Of a stretch of DNA of 64,000 nucleotides, positions 55,200-64,000 are shown piece after piece (the stretch's first letter is position 1; every line of letters begins with the position of its first letter). The stretch comes from Mycobacteriales bacterium (lineage in GTDB: Bacteria > Actinomycetota > Actinomycetes > Mycobacteriales > SCTD01): NCBI GenBank assembly GCA_030447385.1, contig JAUJOY010000007.1, positions 25,120 to 89,119 of the forward strand. The letters run 5' to 3'. The position numbers and the translations under genes were made by a program. The notes under the pieces are model-generated. The model saw only the letters and a program-made list of their open reading frames with translations, searched no databases and had not been told where the DNA came from.

Positions 55200-56888
55200 T
55201 CAGCCCGTGATGGCGCCCAGCGCGGCCGAGCCGACGAGCTTGGCGTACTTGCCGAGCACACCGGTGGTGTAGCGGGGCTCGAGCGGCTTCCAGCCGGCGC
55301 GCCGCCTCTCCAGCTCGGTGTCGTCGACGAGCAGGTCGAGCGTGCGCGCGGGAACGTCCAGCCGGATGAGGTCGCCGTCCTGCACCAGGGCGATGGGGCC
55401 GCCGTCGGTGGCCTCCGGCGCGACGTGCCCGACGCACAGCCCGGTGGTGCCGCCGGAGAACCGGCCGTCCGTGAGCAGCAGCACGTCCTTGCCCAGACCT
55501 GCGCCCTTGATCGCTCCGGTGACCATGAGCATCTCGCGCATCCCCGGGCCGCCCTTGGGGCCCTCGTAGCGGATGACCACCACGCAGCCCTTCTGGAGGC
55601 TGTCGGCCTCGAGGGCATCCATCACGCCCTGCTCGCCGTCGAAGACCCTCGCCGGTCCCTCCCACACCGAGCCATCGAAGCCGGCCGTCTTGACGACCGC
55701 GCCGTCCGGAGCGAGCGAGCCGCGCAGCACCGTCAGCCCACCGGTCTTGTGGAGGGGGTTGCTCATCGCGCGGATGATCGCGCCGTCCGGGTCGGGCGGC
55801 GAGATGTCCGCGAGGTTCTCCGCCATGGTGCGGCCGGTGCAGGTCAGCACGTCGCCGTGCAGCAGGCCGGCGTCGAGCAGCGCCTTCATCACGACCGGCA
55901 CCCCGCCGATCCGGTCGACGTCGGTCATCACGTAGCGGCCGAAGGGCTTGACGTCGGCGAGGTGCGGCACCTGATCGCCGATCCGGTTGAAGTCGTCCAG
56001 GGTGAGCTCGACCCGCGCCTCGTGGGCGATCGCCAGCAGGTGGAGCACCGCGTTGGTGGAGCCGCCGAGCGCCATCACCACGGTGATCGCGTTCTCGAAC
56101 GCCTGCCGGGTGAGGACCTTCCGGGCCGTGATCCCCGCATCGACGAGCCGGACGACAGCCTCACCTGAGGCGATCGCGAAGGCGTCGCGCCGCCGGTCGA
56201 CGGCCGGCGGCGCGGCGCTGCCCGGCAGGCTCATCCCGAGGGCCTCGGCGGCGCTGGCCATCGTGTTGGCGGTGTACATGCCGCCGCAGGCGCCCTCGCC
56301 CGGGCAGGCCGCCCGCTCGATGGCATCGAGCTCGTCCCGGGTGATGAGGCCGCGGGCGCAGGCGCCGACGGCCTCGAAGACGTCGATGATGGTGAGGTCG
56401 CGGTCCTCGCCGTCCAGACCCTTCAGCTTGCCGGGCAGGGTGCTTCCCGCGTACAGGAAGACGCTCGCGAGGTCGAGCCGGGCCGCGGCCATGAGCATGC
56501 CGGGCAGCGACTTGTCACAGCCGGCCAGCAGCACCGAGCCGTCGAGCCGCTCGGCGAACATCACCGTCTCGACGGAGTCGGCGATGACCTCGCGGGACAC
56601 GAGGGAGGCGCGCATCCCCTCGTGCCCCATGGAGATGCCGTCCGAGACCGAGATGGTGCAGAACTCCATCGGGAAGCCACCCGCCGACCGGACGCCCTCC
56701 TTGGACGCCTTCGCGAGGCGGTCCAGCGACAGGTTGCACGGGGTGATCTCGTTCCAGGACGAGGCCACACCGATCTGCGGCTTGCTGATGTCCTCGTCGC
56801 GCATGCCGACCGCACGCAGCATCGCGCGGGCGGGGGCGCGACGGTCCCCCTCCGTCACATCCGTGCTGCGGGGCTTGCGAGTGCTCAC
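55200..56888 (-). CDS. ilvD: dihydroxy-acid dehydratase
   Basis: Iron-sulfur dehydratase, third common step, 562 residues. The cluster cysteines are in [25 protein letters not shown] and [24 protein letters not shown] is also typical. Start GTG 56888. It lies upstream of the ilvB promoter in the same direction, so it is a separate transcription unit or reads into the ilvB leader. The 80 bases after the stop hold the ilvB promoter. Confidence 0.96.
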   Translation of the reverse strand: MSTRKPRSTDVTEGDRRAPARAMLRAVGMRDEDISKPQIGVASSWNEITPCNLSLDRLAKASKEGVRSAGGFPMEFCTISVSDGISMGHEGMRASLVSREVIADSVETVMFAERLDGSVLLAGCDKSLPGMLMAAARLDLASVFLYAGSTLPGKLKGLDGEDRDLTIIDVFEAVGACARGLITRDELDAIERAACPGEGACGGMYTANTMASAAEALGMSLPGSAAPPAVDRRRDAFAIASGEAVVRLVDAGITARKVLTRQAFENAITVVMALGGSTNAVLHLLAIAHEARVELTLDDFNRIGDQVPHLADVKPFGRYVMTDVDRIGGVPVVMKALLDAGLLHGDVLTCTGRTMAENLADISPPDPDGAIIRAMSNPLHKTGGLTVLRGSLAPDGAVVKTAGFDGSVWEGPARVFDGEQGVMDALEADSLQKGCVVVIRYEGPKGGPGMREMLMVTGAIKGAGLGKDVLLLTDGRFSGGTTGLCVGHVAPEATDGGPIALVQDGDLIRLDVPARTLDLLVDDTELERRRAGWKPLEPRYTTGVLGKYAKLVGSAALGAITG

Positions 56889-56928
56889 GGCTGCGACTCT
56901 AGGGGAGGAGTCCAGGCCGAGCGCCGCC

Positions 56929-59085
56929 TCAGCCGGTCGCGCGCCGGCGGCGTACGAGCAGGGCGCTGCCCGCCAGCGCCGCGAACCCCAGCAGGGCGAT
57001 CGCGGAGGGACCGCCGGTGGCGGGCAGCCGGGCTCCGCTGACCACGGGGTCGCTGCCGGCCGCGGCGCGGCTCTGCGACCCGGAGGCCACCGCCGCCGGG
57101 GCCGCCACCTGCGCCGGGGCCGAGGCGCCGCGGGCCGCCAGCTCCTGCTGCAGGGTGGCGACGTTGTTGGCGGCGATGTCGTCGGCGAAGCGGGCCGGCA
57201 CCTGGCCGACGAACACCTGCCGGCCGACCGACGGGGTCTCGCCCTTGGCGTACTGCTTGTTCACGAAGGCGATGTAGGGCCCGTCCGGCAGCACCGCGGC
57301 GTTGTCCGTGACCCGCACGGTCACCGAGTCGGCCGTGCGGCTGACGATCGGCAGCTCCACCGTGCGCTGGTCGGAGTCGACGAGGTGGGTCATGGCGGTG
57401 TTGCGCACCAGCGTGACCGAGCTCGCCTCCTGCCCGTCCGGCGTCGAGATCACCATGGTGGTGCCGCGGGTGACCTTCGGGTCGATCTTGGTGATCACCG
57501 GGCGGGGGCCGTAGAACAGGTTCGGCGGCTCGAAGATCTCAAAGGACGGGTCGCGGTCGGGGTTGGACGCGCCGATCGTCTTCTCGAACACGTCGTTGGA
57601 CACCGCGTAGCCGGTGATGATCGGCGAGTGGCCGGCGACGAGGACGCGCCCGTCGGTCAGCAGCGTCGCGGTGTTGTGGTAGGTCCGGCCCTTGGTCTGC
57701 GTGGCCAGCTTGGTCCACGTGTTGGTCTTCGGGTTGAACACCTCCGGGGTGGTGACCGGGATTCCGGAGCCGGGGGCGATGACCTCGTCCCGGTTGGCGC
57801 CGCTGAAGGCGATCACCTCGCCGTTGGGCAGGCTCACGCCCGTGCCGTACCACCGCGGCGCGTTCAGGGGGCCGGTCGCCTGGCTGGCGAAGGACTCGCG
57901 GCCGTTCGCGCCGATGGTGATCGTGTTGAGCGTCGAGGTGTCCGTGCCGAGGTAGGTGCCGGGCGTGACGCCGTAGACCCCGCCGGCCGACAGCGTGCGC
58001 ACGGTGTCGTAGACGCCCGCGGCGTTCGGACGCAGCGGCAGCATCTGGCTGAAGCCCGATCCGCGGAACCCGACGAGCGCGGGTCCGAACTTCGGCAGCC
58101 CCAGGTCGGTCCAGGTCTTCGTCTGCGGGTTGTAGGAGGCGGCGGTGTTCCAGATGGCCTCGTCGTAGGACTGCCCGGCGGGGTTGAACGTCTGGCCACC
58201 CGCGTCGTAGTAGACATTGCCGTTGGGGAGCAGGTGGATGCGCGGGTAGAGCGGCAGGCTCCGGTTGCCCCCGTCGACGGTCCACTTCTGGGTGGCGGGG
58301 TCGTACCGCTCGGACTGGACGACGTTGCGCCCCGAGTCGGCCGGCCGGTCCGGGTAGATCGGCTTGATCAGCTTGGTGACGCCGCTGAAGGCCATGACGT
58401 CGCCGTCCGGGAGCGTGAGGATGGAGGGGTACCAGCGGCCGTACGTCATCTCCCCGCTGGCCCGCCAGGTGTTGCTCTCCCCGTCGTAGAGGCGGCTGTT
58501 GGTCAGCCCCTCCAGCTCGACGACACCGAACCTGGCCTCGCCGGGCAGGCCCGGCTCCTGGTAGTAGTGCGTCCCGCCGACATCCAGCACCGTCCCGTCG
58601 GCCAGGAAGATCTGGTCCGAGCAGAACAGGTCGCCGTCGTTGCGGGCCTCCTGGTCGTTGGTCAGCCCTCCGGGCAGGTACTCACCCTGCCGCTTGCCGG
58701 GTGGCAGCCCGGCGTTGGGGTCGCTCTGGGTGAAGACCGGCTTGCCGCTGCGCAGGTCGAGCACCCGGGCCATGTCGTTGCGCGCGAGGTCGCCGAACTC
58801 GCCGACCCCGTTGAACTCCGCCTCCTGGATGCTGTCCAGGGCGTCCCAGTAGACGATCTTGCCGTTCGGCAGGGTCACGATCGAGCCGGCGGCCGGCTTG
58901 CACTGCTGCTCCCCGTCCGCGGTGGTGGTGCACCGCTCACCGGCCTCCTCGAAGGGAGCGGTGAACCGCCCGAGGACCGACAGGTCACCGGCCTCGACCG
59001 CAGCGGCCGGCCCCGCGAGGAAGGCGGCCGGCGCGCCGGTGGCGAGCAGGGTCAGGGCGAGCAGGCTGGTGCGGGTGCGTCCCAC
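56929..59085 (-). CDS. glxA: copper-radical oxidase (glyoxal/galactose oxidase type), sortase-anchored
   Basis: A 718-residue secreted protein of the galactose oxidase/GlxA group with Kelch repeats and a C-terminal DUF1929 domain. The signal peptide covers about residues 1-29. All copper-radical ligands can be matched by eye: Cys155 in DLFCSDQ for the thioether bond with Tyr219 in GRWYPS, Tyr469-His470 in GRTYHNT, and His567 in [10 protein letters not shown]. An Ala/Pro-rich linker leads to LPATG at 687-691, a hydrophobic segment and RRRR, a cell-wall sorting signal. In Streptomyces, GlxA acts with CslA on a tip glycan; no cslA is in the window. GTG 59085 has CGGAGGA upstream. Confidence 0.88.
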   Translation of the reverse strand: MGRTRTSLLALTLLATGAPAAFLAGPAAAVEAGDLSVLGRFTAPFEEAGERCTTTADGEQQCKPAAGSIVTLPNGKIVYWDALDSIQEAEFNGVGEFGDLARNDMARVLDLRSGKPVFTQSDPNAGLPPGKRQGEYLPGGLTNDQEARNDGDLFCSDQIFLADGTVLDVGGTHYYQEPGLPGEARFGVVELEGLTNSRLYDGESNTWRASGEMTYGRWYPSILTLPDGDVMAFSGVTKLIKPIYPDRPADSGRNVVQSERYDPATQKWTVDGGNRSLPLYPRIHLLPNGNVYYDAGGQTFNPAGQSYDEAIWNTAASYNPQTKTWTDLGLPKFGPALVGFRGSGFSQMLPLRPNAAGVYDTVRTLSAGGVYGVTPGTYLGTDTSTLNTITIGANGRESFASQATGPLNAPRWYGTGVSLPNGEVIAFSGANRDEVIAPGSGIPVTTPEVFNPKTNTWTKLATQTKGRTYHNTATLLTDGRVLVAGHSPIITGYAVSNDVFEKTIGASNPDRDPSFEIFEPPNLFYGPRPVITKIDPKVTRGTTMVISTPDGQEASSVTLVRNTAMTHLVDSDQRTVELPIVSRTADSVTVRVTDNAAVLPDGPYIAFVNKQYAKGETPSVGRQVFVGQVPARFADDIAANNVATLQQELAARGASAPAQVAAPAAVASGSQSRAAAGSDPVVSGARLPATGGPSAIALLGFAALAGSALLVRRRRATG

Positions 59086-59241
59086 GCGGGTCCTCCGGTT
59101 AATCGCGGATCACTCCCTTCTTAGTACGACGAAAACCGCCGTTTCTCCCGCCGGGCAGACGGACTTCCGCAATCGTGTACGCCTGCACAGCGAGGCACCG
59201 CAGACGGCTGTGCCGATGGTCAGGGGGGCGCAGCCGGACGC

Positions 59242-60363
59242 TCAGGACCGGCGGCGGCGGACGACGACGAGCGCCCCGAGGACCCCGAGGGCAGCCAGTG
59301 CGAGCGGGAGGAGCCCGGACAGCGCCGGCTCGTCCGCGGGTGCGCCTCCGGCGGCTGCGCTCGGAGCAGCCGGAGTCCCCGCCGGCACCCAGCTGACCGT
59401 GCCGCGAAGCGTGATCCGGTCAGCGCCGAGCTGCACCGGGACGGCCCAACGGTCCACCACCGTGGCGTCGGCGGCGCGCAGCACCGGCTCCGGCGGGAGG
59501 TCGGCGGGGTAGCGCAGCCGGGCATCGAGCCAGGTGTAGCTGCTCCCGGCCGGGTCGACGACGCGGAAGGCCGGCTCGGGCAGCGGTAGCCCGGCGGGCA
59601 TCCCCCGCGCCTGCCGGTCCTCGACATGGGTGCGGCTGTGCTCGTTGACCTCGAGCCCCAGCGGGCCGAAGCGCAGGAAGGGCTCACCGTCGCGGCCGAG
59701 CACCGTCAGCGGCAGCCGCTCGGGGTTGGACAGGAAGACCCCCGGCAGCCTGCCCGGCAGCGCCTGGACCACGAGGCCGTCGGGGGCCGGGTCGGCGCTG
59801 ACCTGGAAGGCCCCGAGCAGCGGGGAGAACAGCACCGACCCGCGCGCGAGCGAGGTGCTGTCGCCGTAGCGCACCGGCACCGCGAACTCCCCGAGCCGCG
59901 CTGCCCGCTCCGGGTCCGCGGGGGCCGAGATCGTCTGCGGGTGCAGCCGGTGGTCGTACCAGCCCCAGGAGGTGCCGGTGCTGATCTGCACCCAGCGGGG
60001 CGGCCCGCCTGCGCCCACCGCAGGCGGGGCCGCGCCGGTGGGGTTGCTGGTGGTGAAGAACTCCCGGGCCTCGAGGTCGGCGAACACCCCCGCGCTGCTG
60101 ATCCGCAGGAACGCACGCTCAGCTCCGAGCACCTCGAGCACCGTGGGGGTGGGGTTGCTCGCCACCAGCTGGGTGGCGATGCCCGCCTGCACCTGCAGGA
60201 CCACCTCCGCCGGCAGAGCTGGGGTCACGTCGGCGAGGACGGTGCTGATGCGCGGATCGGCGGCATGGCCGTACGCGGGGGTCGGCGCGGTCAGGGCGAG
60301 CAGGGGCGCGCACACCAGAGCGGGGACGAGCGCGCGGCGCAGCCGGACCAGGTGCGTCGTCAC
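59242..60363 (-). CDS. putative surface protein with two tandem repeats and a C-terminal membrane anchor
   Basis: A 373-residue protein with a signal peptide (about 1-33, ending APTPAYGHA) and a C-terminal membrane segment (350-368) followed by RRRRS. I recognise no family. The body consists of two related units of about 130 residues, roughly 50-182 and 194-327: each has SNP, VLG, FLRI/FLRF, then W-x-D-x-RL-xx-P (WYDHRLHP, WLDARLRYP), then AVPV and L-x-RG-[ST]-V (SLARGSVLFSP, TLRGTVSWVP). It lies just upstream of the anchored oxidase on the same strand, so a shared role at the envelope is possible. GTG 60363 starts the signal peptide. Confidence 0.75.
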   Translation of the reverse strand: MTTHLVRLRRALVPALVCAPLLALTAPTPAYGHAADPRISTVLADVTPALPAEVVLQVQAGIATQLVASNPTPTVLEVLGAERAFLRISSAGVFADLEAREFFTTSNPTGAAPPAVGAGGPPRWVQISTGTSWGWYDHRLHPQTISAPADPERAARLGEFAVPVRYGDSTSLARGSVLFSPLLGAFQVSADPAPDGLVVQALPGRLPGVFLSNPERLPLTVLGRDGEPFLRFGPLGLEVNEHSRTHVEDRQARGMPAGLPLPEPAFRVVDPAGSSYTWLDARLRYPADLPPEPVLRAADATVVDRWAVPVQLGADRITLRGTVSWVPAGTPAAPSAAAGGAPADEPALSGLLPLALAALGVLGALVVVRRRRS

Positions 60364-60433
60364 GGGGCTCAGTCTGCGGCAGGAGGTCGGGGTGCGCCGG
60401 GCGGCTCGGCATGACGACAAGGAGCCCCGGTCG

Positions 60434-60439
60434 TACCCT
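60434..60439 (+). promoter_or_regulatory. -10 box TACCCT of the PucR-family gene
   Basis: TACCCT fits TANNNT and is followed by six bases and the GTG at 60446, so the mRNA is probably leaderless. An imperfect -35, TGACGA, lies 16 bases further upstream. Confidence 0.4.
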
Positions 60440-60445
60440 CGAACG

Positions 60446-61666
60446 GTGAGCGCCCCAGCGCACGTCGTCCTGCGCCCGGCGCCGCCGAGTGTCGCCGGGC
60501 TCAGCGCCGCGGTGCTGTGCGGCCTCGACGACCTCACCGACCGCCTGGTCGAGACGATCCTGCGGGAGGACCCCTCGTACTCCGGTCCGGGCCGGACCCC
60601 GCGCGAGGACCTGCACCGCTCCTGCCACGACAACCTGCTGCGGATCCTGCAGTGGCTGAGCGGCACGACCGATCCGGCTACGGACCCGTTCGACGCGCCC
60701 CGCGCCACGGGGCAGCGGCGGGCGGAGCAGGGGATGCCGCTCGAGTCGGTCCTGCACGCCTACCGCCTCGGATACCGCATCATCTGGGAGGGGCTCGTGC
60801 AGGAGGCCCGTCAGCGCGGGCCGGAGGGCGTCGAGGGGCTGGTCGAGGCGGCCATCGAGGTGTGGATCCTCGTGGACGAGTTCTCCATGGCCGTGGCGGA
60901 CTCCTATCGCGAGACGGAGACCGAGTTCGCCCGCCGGGACGACCGGCGGCGCGACGCCCTGGTCGACGCGCTGCTGGAGGGACGAGGTGCCGAGCGGGCG
61001 GTGGCCGCCGACGCGGCGGCCGCCCTGGACCTGCCGGAGCACGGGCGCTACGCCGTCGTCGTGCTGAGCGGCCCCGACACCAGCCGGACGGCCGGGGACG
61101 CGATGGCCTCGCGCGGCCTGCGGGTCGCCTGGCGCAGTCGTACCGACCGCGAGATCGGCCTGGTGTCCCTCGGTCGGTTCCAGCCGTGCGAGGTCGTCGG
61201 CCTGCTCCTCGCGCGGGGCGGGCTTCGAGCCGGCGTCTCCCCCGCCGTCGACGGCCTGTCGGAGGTCGACGTCGCGCACCGCCTGGCGGAGACGGCGCTG
61301 CGAGCGCTTCCGGCCGGCGAGTCCCTGGTCGCCGAGCTCGACGAGCGGCTCCCGGGAGCACTGCTGGTGACGGCCCCCGACCTCGCGGATCGACTGGTCC
61401 GCCGCGCCCTGGGCGCCCTGCTCGACCTCGAGAGCAGCGAGTGCTCGCTGCTGCTGCAGACGCTGCGGACGTGGCTGGAGACCGGCGGCTCGGCCGGCCA
61501 GACCGCGGCGCGCCTGTACTGCCACCGCAACACGGTGCTCAACCGGCTCCGCCGGCTCGAGGCGCTCACCGACCGGTCCCTCGACCGGGTCGACCACCTC
61601 GTCGAGTGGTCGCTGGCGCTGCTGGCCCTCGACGTGCTCCCTGCCGAGCAGGCTGCGCAGGCATGA
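60446..61666 (+). CDS. PucR-family transcriptional regulator
   Basis: A 406-residue regulator. The N-terminal part resembles an RsbRD-like sensor domain (HAYRLGYRIIWEGLVQEAR near residue 107); the middle is a GGDEF-related CdaR-type region; the C-terminal 60 residues are the PucR helix-turn-helix (LRTWLETGGSAGQTAARLYC, HRNTVLNRLRRLEAL). The ligand is unknown. The divergent neighbour is the repeat surface protein, the following gene overlaps by four bases (ATGA), so it may control either side. Confidence 0.88.
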   Translation: MSAPAHVVLRPAPPSVAGLSAAVLCGLDDLTDRLVETILREDPSYSGPGRTPREDLHRSCHDNLLRILQWLSGTTDPATDPFDAPRATGQRRAEQGMPLESVLHAYRLGYRIIWEGLVQEARQRGPEGVEGLVEAAIEVWILVDEFSMAVADSYRETETEFARRDDRRRDALVDALLEGRGAERAVAADAAAALDLPEHGRYAVVVLSGPDTSRTAGDAMASRGLRVAWRSRTDREIGLVSLGRFQPCEVVGLLLARGGLRAGVSPAVDGLSEVDVAHRLAETALRALPAGESLVAELDERLPGALLVTAPDLADRLVRRALGALLDLESSECSLLLQTLRTWLETGGSAGQTAARLYCHRNTVLNRLRRLEALTDRSLDRVDHLVEWSLALLALDVLPAEQAAQA

Positions 61667-62835
61667 GCCCCCGCAGTTCCCGGGTCGCCGGGATGGCGCT
61701 GGTCGCCGTGCTCGCCGGCTGCGGTGGCGAGACACCTCAAGCTGCTCCGCCGTCGACTGCTCCCTCGCCGGCCGCGCCGTCGACCGCTGCCCCGTCGCTC
61801 GCGGCGCCCTCGGCAGCGGCGGCCCCGCCAGGACCTCCCGCGCCAGCATCGGCTCCGGCAGCGGACCGTCCCCTGGACACCGGCAACCCGCAGGTGATCA
61901 CGACCGGCCTCGAGGCGCCGTGGGGCCTCGCGTTCCTGCCCGGCGGCGACGCCCTCGTCAGCGAGCGGGACACCGCGCGGATCCTGCGGGTCCCGGCCGC
62001 CGGCGGGAAGCCGTCGGTCGTGACCACCGTCCCTGGGGTCCTGCCGCGCGGCGAGGGCGGCCTGCTCGGCCTGGCCGTCAGCCCGACCTTCGCCACCGAC
62101 TCCTTTGTCTTCGCCTACTTCACCGCCCGCGACGACAACCGCATCGTCCGCTTCCGCCTGGACCGGCCGCAGGAGATCACCCCTCTCGTCACCGGCATCC
62201 CCAAGGCCGCGATCCACAACGGCGGCCGGCTGGCCTTCGGTCCTGACGGGATGCTCTACGCCGGTACGGGCGACGCCGGGAACAGGGACCTGGCGCAGGA
62301 CCCGCGCTCGCTCGGCGGCAAGGTGCTGCGGATGACGTCCGACGGCAAGCCGCCCGGGGGCGGGGGCACGCTGGTCTTCTCGCGCGGCCACCGCAACGTG
62401 CAGGGGATCGCCTTCGACGCGGCCGGCCGGGTCTACTCCGTGGAGTTCGGGCAGAACCGCTTCGACGAGGTCAACCAGATCTCGGCGGGCAGCAACGGCG
62501 GGTGGCCGGAGGTGGAGGGCCCCGGTGATGGCGGTGGACGCTTCCTCGCGCCGATCACGACCTGGGAGACCTCCGAGTCCTCGCCGAGCGGCGCGGTGTT
62601 CCTCGACGGCAGCCTGTGGGTGGCGGCCCTTCGGGGTGAGCGGTTGTGGCGCGTACCGCTGGACGGCAAGGGCGGGGCCGGGCCACCGGAGTCGCTCTAC
62701 CAGGGCAGGTTCGGGCGGCTCCGGGCCGCCGAGCGCGCCCCCGACGGCTCGCTGTGGGTGCTCACCAGCAACCGCGACGGCCGCGGCGACCCGGTCGACG
62801 CGGACGACCGCATCCTGCGGCTCGCGCCCCGCTAG
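61663..62835 (+). CDS. PQQ-dependent sugar dehydrogenase-like lipoprotein
   Basis: A 390-residue lipoprotein (lipobox VLAGC) with a long Ala/Pro/Ser linker and a six-bladed beta-propeller of the soluble glucose/sorbosone dehydrogenase family: APWGLAFLPGGDALVSERD, GEGGLLGLAVSPTF, HNGGRLAFGPDGMLYAGTGD, and SRGHRNVQGIAFD. Relatives oxidise aldoses with PQQ, but many actinobacterial members have unknown substrates. ATG 61663 overlaps the stop of the PucR gene. Confidence 0.9.
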   Translation: MSPRSSRVAGMALVAVLAGCGGETPQAAPPSTAPSPAAPSTAAPSLAAPSAAAAPPGPPAPASAPAADRPLDTGNPQVITTGLEAPWGLAFLPGGDALVSERDTARILRVPAAGGKPSVVTTVPGVLPRGEGGLLGLAVSPTFATDSFVFAYFTARDDNRIVRFRLDRPQEITPLVTGIPKAAIHNGGRLAFGPDGMLYAGTGDAGNRDLAQDPRSLGGKVLRMTSDGKPPGGGGTLVFSRGHRNVQGIAFDAAGRVYSVEFGQNRFDEVNQISAGSNGGWPEVEGPGDGGGRFLAPITTWETSESSPSGAVFLDGSLWVAALRGERLWRVPLDGKGGAGPPESLYQGRFGRLRAAERAPDGSLWVLTSNRDGRGDPVDADDRILRLAPR

Positions 62836-62870
62836 CAGCCGGCAGGGCCCGTGTCGTGGACGATGGTGCC

Positions 62871-64000
62871 GTGAGACGACGCCGGCAGCCCACGGGCACC
62901 CTCCAGCCGGAGACGGCGCTGCCGGAGGCGAGGCACGCGAAGCCCCCGGTCGGACCGGCGAGCTCCGGCGCGGCGCTGTCCGATCCGATCCTCCTCGAGG
63001 CCCAGCTCGATCCGGAGCGCCTGGTCCCGAGCAGCGTCGTCAGCCGCCAGGCGGCCGAGCTGCGCGCCCTGGTGACGGCGCACGAAGCGGCGCGCGCACC
63101 GGCCCGCAATCCGGTTCGCTGGTTCTTCCGGCTCCTGCGCGAGGTCATCAACAAGGCCGACCGGGACAGGCTGCTGGGCCTGGCCGCGGAGGCCGCGTTC
63201 TTCGCCGTGCTGACCCTGTTCCCCGCGCTGCTCGTCGTCGCGACCGTCCTCGGGCAGCTCGGCGCCATCGTCGGGGAGGACAACGCGCAGCGGGTCGAGC
63301 AGGCCGTTCTCGACTTCCTCGACCAGCTGCTGACCGAGAACGCCGGCGGCGCGATCGAGACGGTCCGGGAGCTGTTCAACACCGGGGCCAACGCGCTGAC
63401 CTTCGCCTCGGCGCTGGCGCTGATCTCGCTGTCGACCGCCTTCGCGACCCTGATCAACACCGTGAACATCGCCTACGACGTGCCCGAGACACGTGGCTGG
63501 TGGCGCCGCCGGTGGCTCGGCCTGCTGCTCGGCTTCGGCAGCGTGCTCACCGGCGCCGTCGCCATCACGCTGCTGGTGGTCGGGCCGCTGTTCGGTCCGG
63601 CCGAGGAGGTCGTGGCCCGGATAGGGCTGGGCACGGAGTACGACTTCCTGTGGTCCTACCTGCGCTGGCCCGTCGCGTTCGGTGGCCTGGTCCTGTGGGC
63701 GACGACGATGGACCACCTGATGCCGGACCGCCGGACGCGCTGGCGCTACGACCTGCCAGGCGGGCTGCTCACCGCGCTGCTGTGGCTGGCGGCGTCCTGG
63801 GGCCTGAACCTCTACCTCGACCTGGTGGTCACGGCGTCCCCGCTGTTCGGTGCGCTCGGTGGTGGTCTGATCCTCATGACCTGGTTCTACCTGCTGTGCG
63901 TCGCCCTGCTCGCGGGCGCAGAGCTCAACGCGATCCTGCTCGCCCGGCGGCGGCACCGGCACTCGCGCGCCCGGGCGCGCGCCGCGAGTGGCGCACCTGC
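62871..64000 (+). CDS. YihY/BrkB family membrane protein, cut by the window end
   Basis: The visible 376 residues contain a hydrophilic N-terminus of about 80 residues and then six membrane segments of the YihY family (AAEAAFFAVLTLFPALLVVA, FASALALISLSTAFATLI, and GGLLTALLWLAASWG near the end). The C-terminus is Arg-rich and still open at base 64000. Family function is not settled. GTG 62871 opens the frame, 35 bases after the PQQ gene. Confidence 0.9.
   Translation, partial: MRRRRQPTGTLQPETALPEARHAKPPVGPASSGAALSDPILLEAQLDPERLVPSSVVSRQAAELRALVTAHEAARAPARNPVRWFFRLLREVINKADRDRLLGLAAEAAFFAVLTLFPALLVVATVLGQLGAIVGEDNAQRVEQAVLDFLDQLLTENAGGAIETVRELFNTGANALTFASALALISLSTAFATLINTVNIAYDVPETRGWWRRRWLGLLLGFGSVLTGAVAITLLVVGPLFGPAEEVVARIGLGTEYDFLWSYLRWPVAFGGLVLWATTMDHLMPDRRTRWRYDLPGGLLTALLWLAASWGLNLYLDLVVTASPLFGALGGGLILMTWFYLLCVALLAGAELNAILLARRRHRHSRARARAASGAP

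Noticed and set aside
53751-59124. Two very long plus-strand open frames opposite ilvB, ilvD and glxA
   Set aside because: Shadow frames without motifs, start signals or plausible composition; they cross three genes on the other strand.

Overview
The window is a stretch of chromosome from a high-GC actinomycete. Long runs of GTG starts, NNC/NNG codons, ACP/PlsX/RNase III/Smc/FtsY order, two tRNAs behind gltX, an alanine/lysine-tailed HU and an F420-type guanylyltransferase all point to Actinobacteria. The gene order broadly follows the mycobacterial block from glnD to ilvB (the M. tuberculosis Rv2918c-Rv3003c interval). The genus cannot be named from the sequence alone. Bases 1-187 are low-complexity G/C runs that look like a damaged contig end, and they cut glnD inside its reading frame.

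Layout. 0.2-5 kb: nitrogen control on the minus strand, amt-glnK-glnK-amt-glnD, with two ammonium channels and two PII proteins translationally linked, behind a four-block GlnR-like site. 5-7.8 kb: a methyltransferase, a probable DUF222 remnant, and a frameshifted OmpA-domain lipoprotein. 7.8-18.7 kb: housekeeping run rsmD-coaD-(coiled coil)-DUF177-rpmF-plsX-acpP-rnc-mutM, then smc and ftsY, all minus. 18.7-28 kb: recG-DAK/FakA-like kinase, rpmB, a cold shock protein, a gamma-carbonic anhydrase homologue, thiL-thiD, a stand-alone Lrp ligand-binding domain, a DUF3515 lipoprotein and ddl. 28-36.6 kb: an AAA ATPase, a flavin disulfide reductase and a PLP trans-sulfuration-type enzyme lie between ddl and gpsA; then cofC/fbiD-ppk1-mutT1 on the plus strand. 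36.7-40.5 kb: HU, leuD-leuC and a divergent NdgR-type IclR regulator. 40.6-57 kb: tRNA-Glu, tRNA-Gln, gltX, an FAH-family protein, and a nearly complete branched-chain amino acid block (cimA, ilvE, leuB, leuA, ilvC, ilvN, ilvB, ilvD) with serA. 57-64 kb: a more accessory envelope region with a sortase-anchored copper-radical oxidase, a surface protein built of two tandem repeats, a PucR regulator, a PQQ-type sugar dehydrogenase lipoprotein and a YihY membrane protein cut by the window end.

How the genes work together. IlvBN-IlvC-IlvD-IlvE with LeuA-LeuB-LeuCD make valine and leucine, and CimA feeds 2-ketobutyrate for isoleucine from pyruvate and acetyl-CoA. Control is visible in the DNA: ilvB is preceded by a promoter, an eight-residue leader peptide containing Ile-Leu-Val-Val and a terminator with a U-tract; leuA is preceded by a leader peptide with three consecutive leucines and a large hairpin; leuC and its IclR regulator share a promoter region with a palindrome. 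Several genes and leader peptides appear leaderless (a -10 box six or seven bases before the start codon).

Sequence quality. ilvC carries a two-base frameshift and the OmpA lipoprotein two indels. Since ilvC sits in an otherwise intact pathway, sequencing or assembly indels are likely. No CRISPR array, insertion sequence or prophage was seen. The most interesting items are the two amino-acid leader systems, the duplicated Amt-PII module with its GlnR-like site, the repeat protein beside the anchored oxidase, and the three genes placed between gpsA and ddl.
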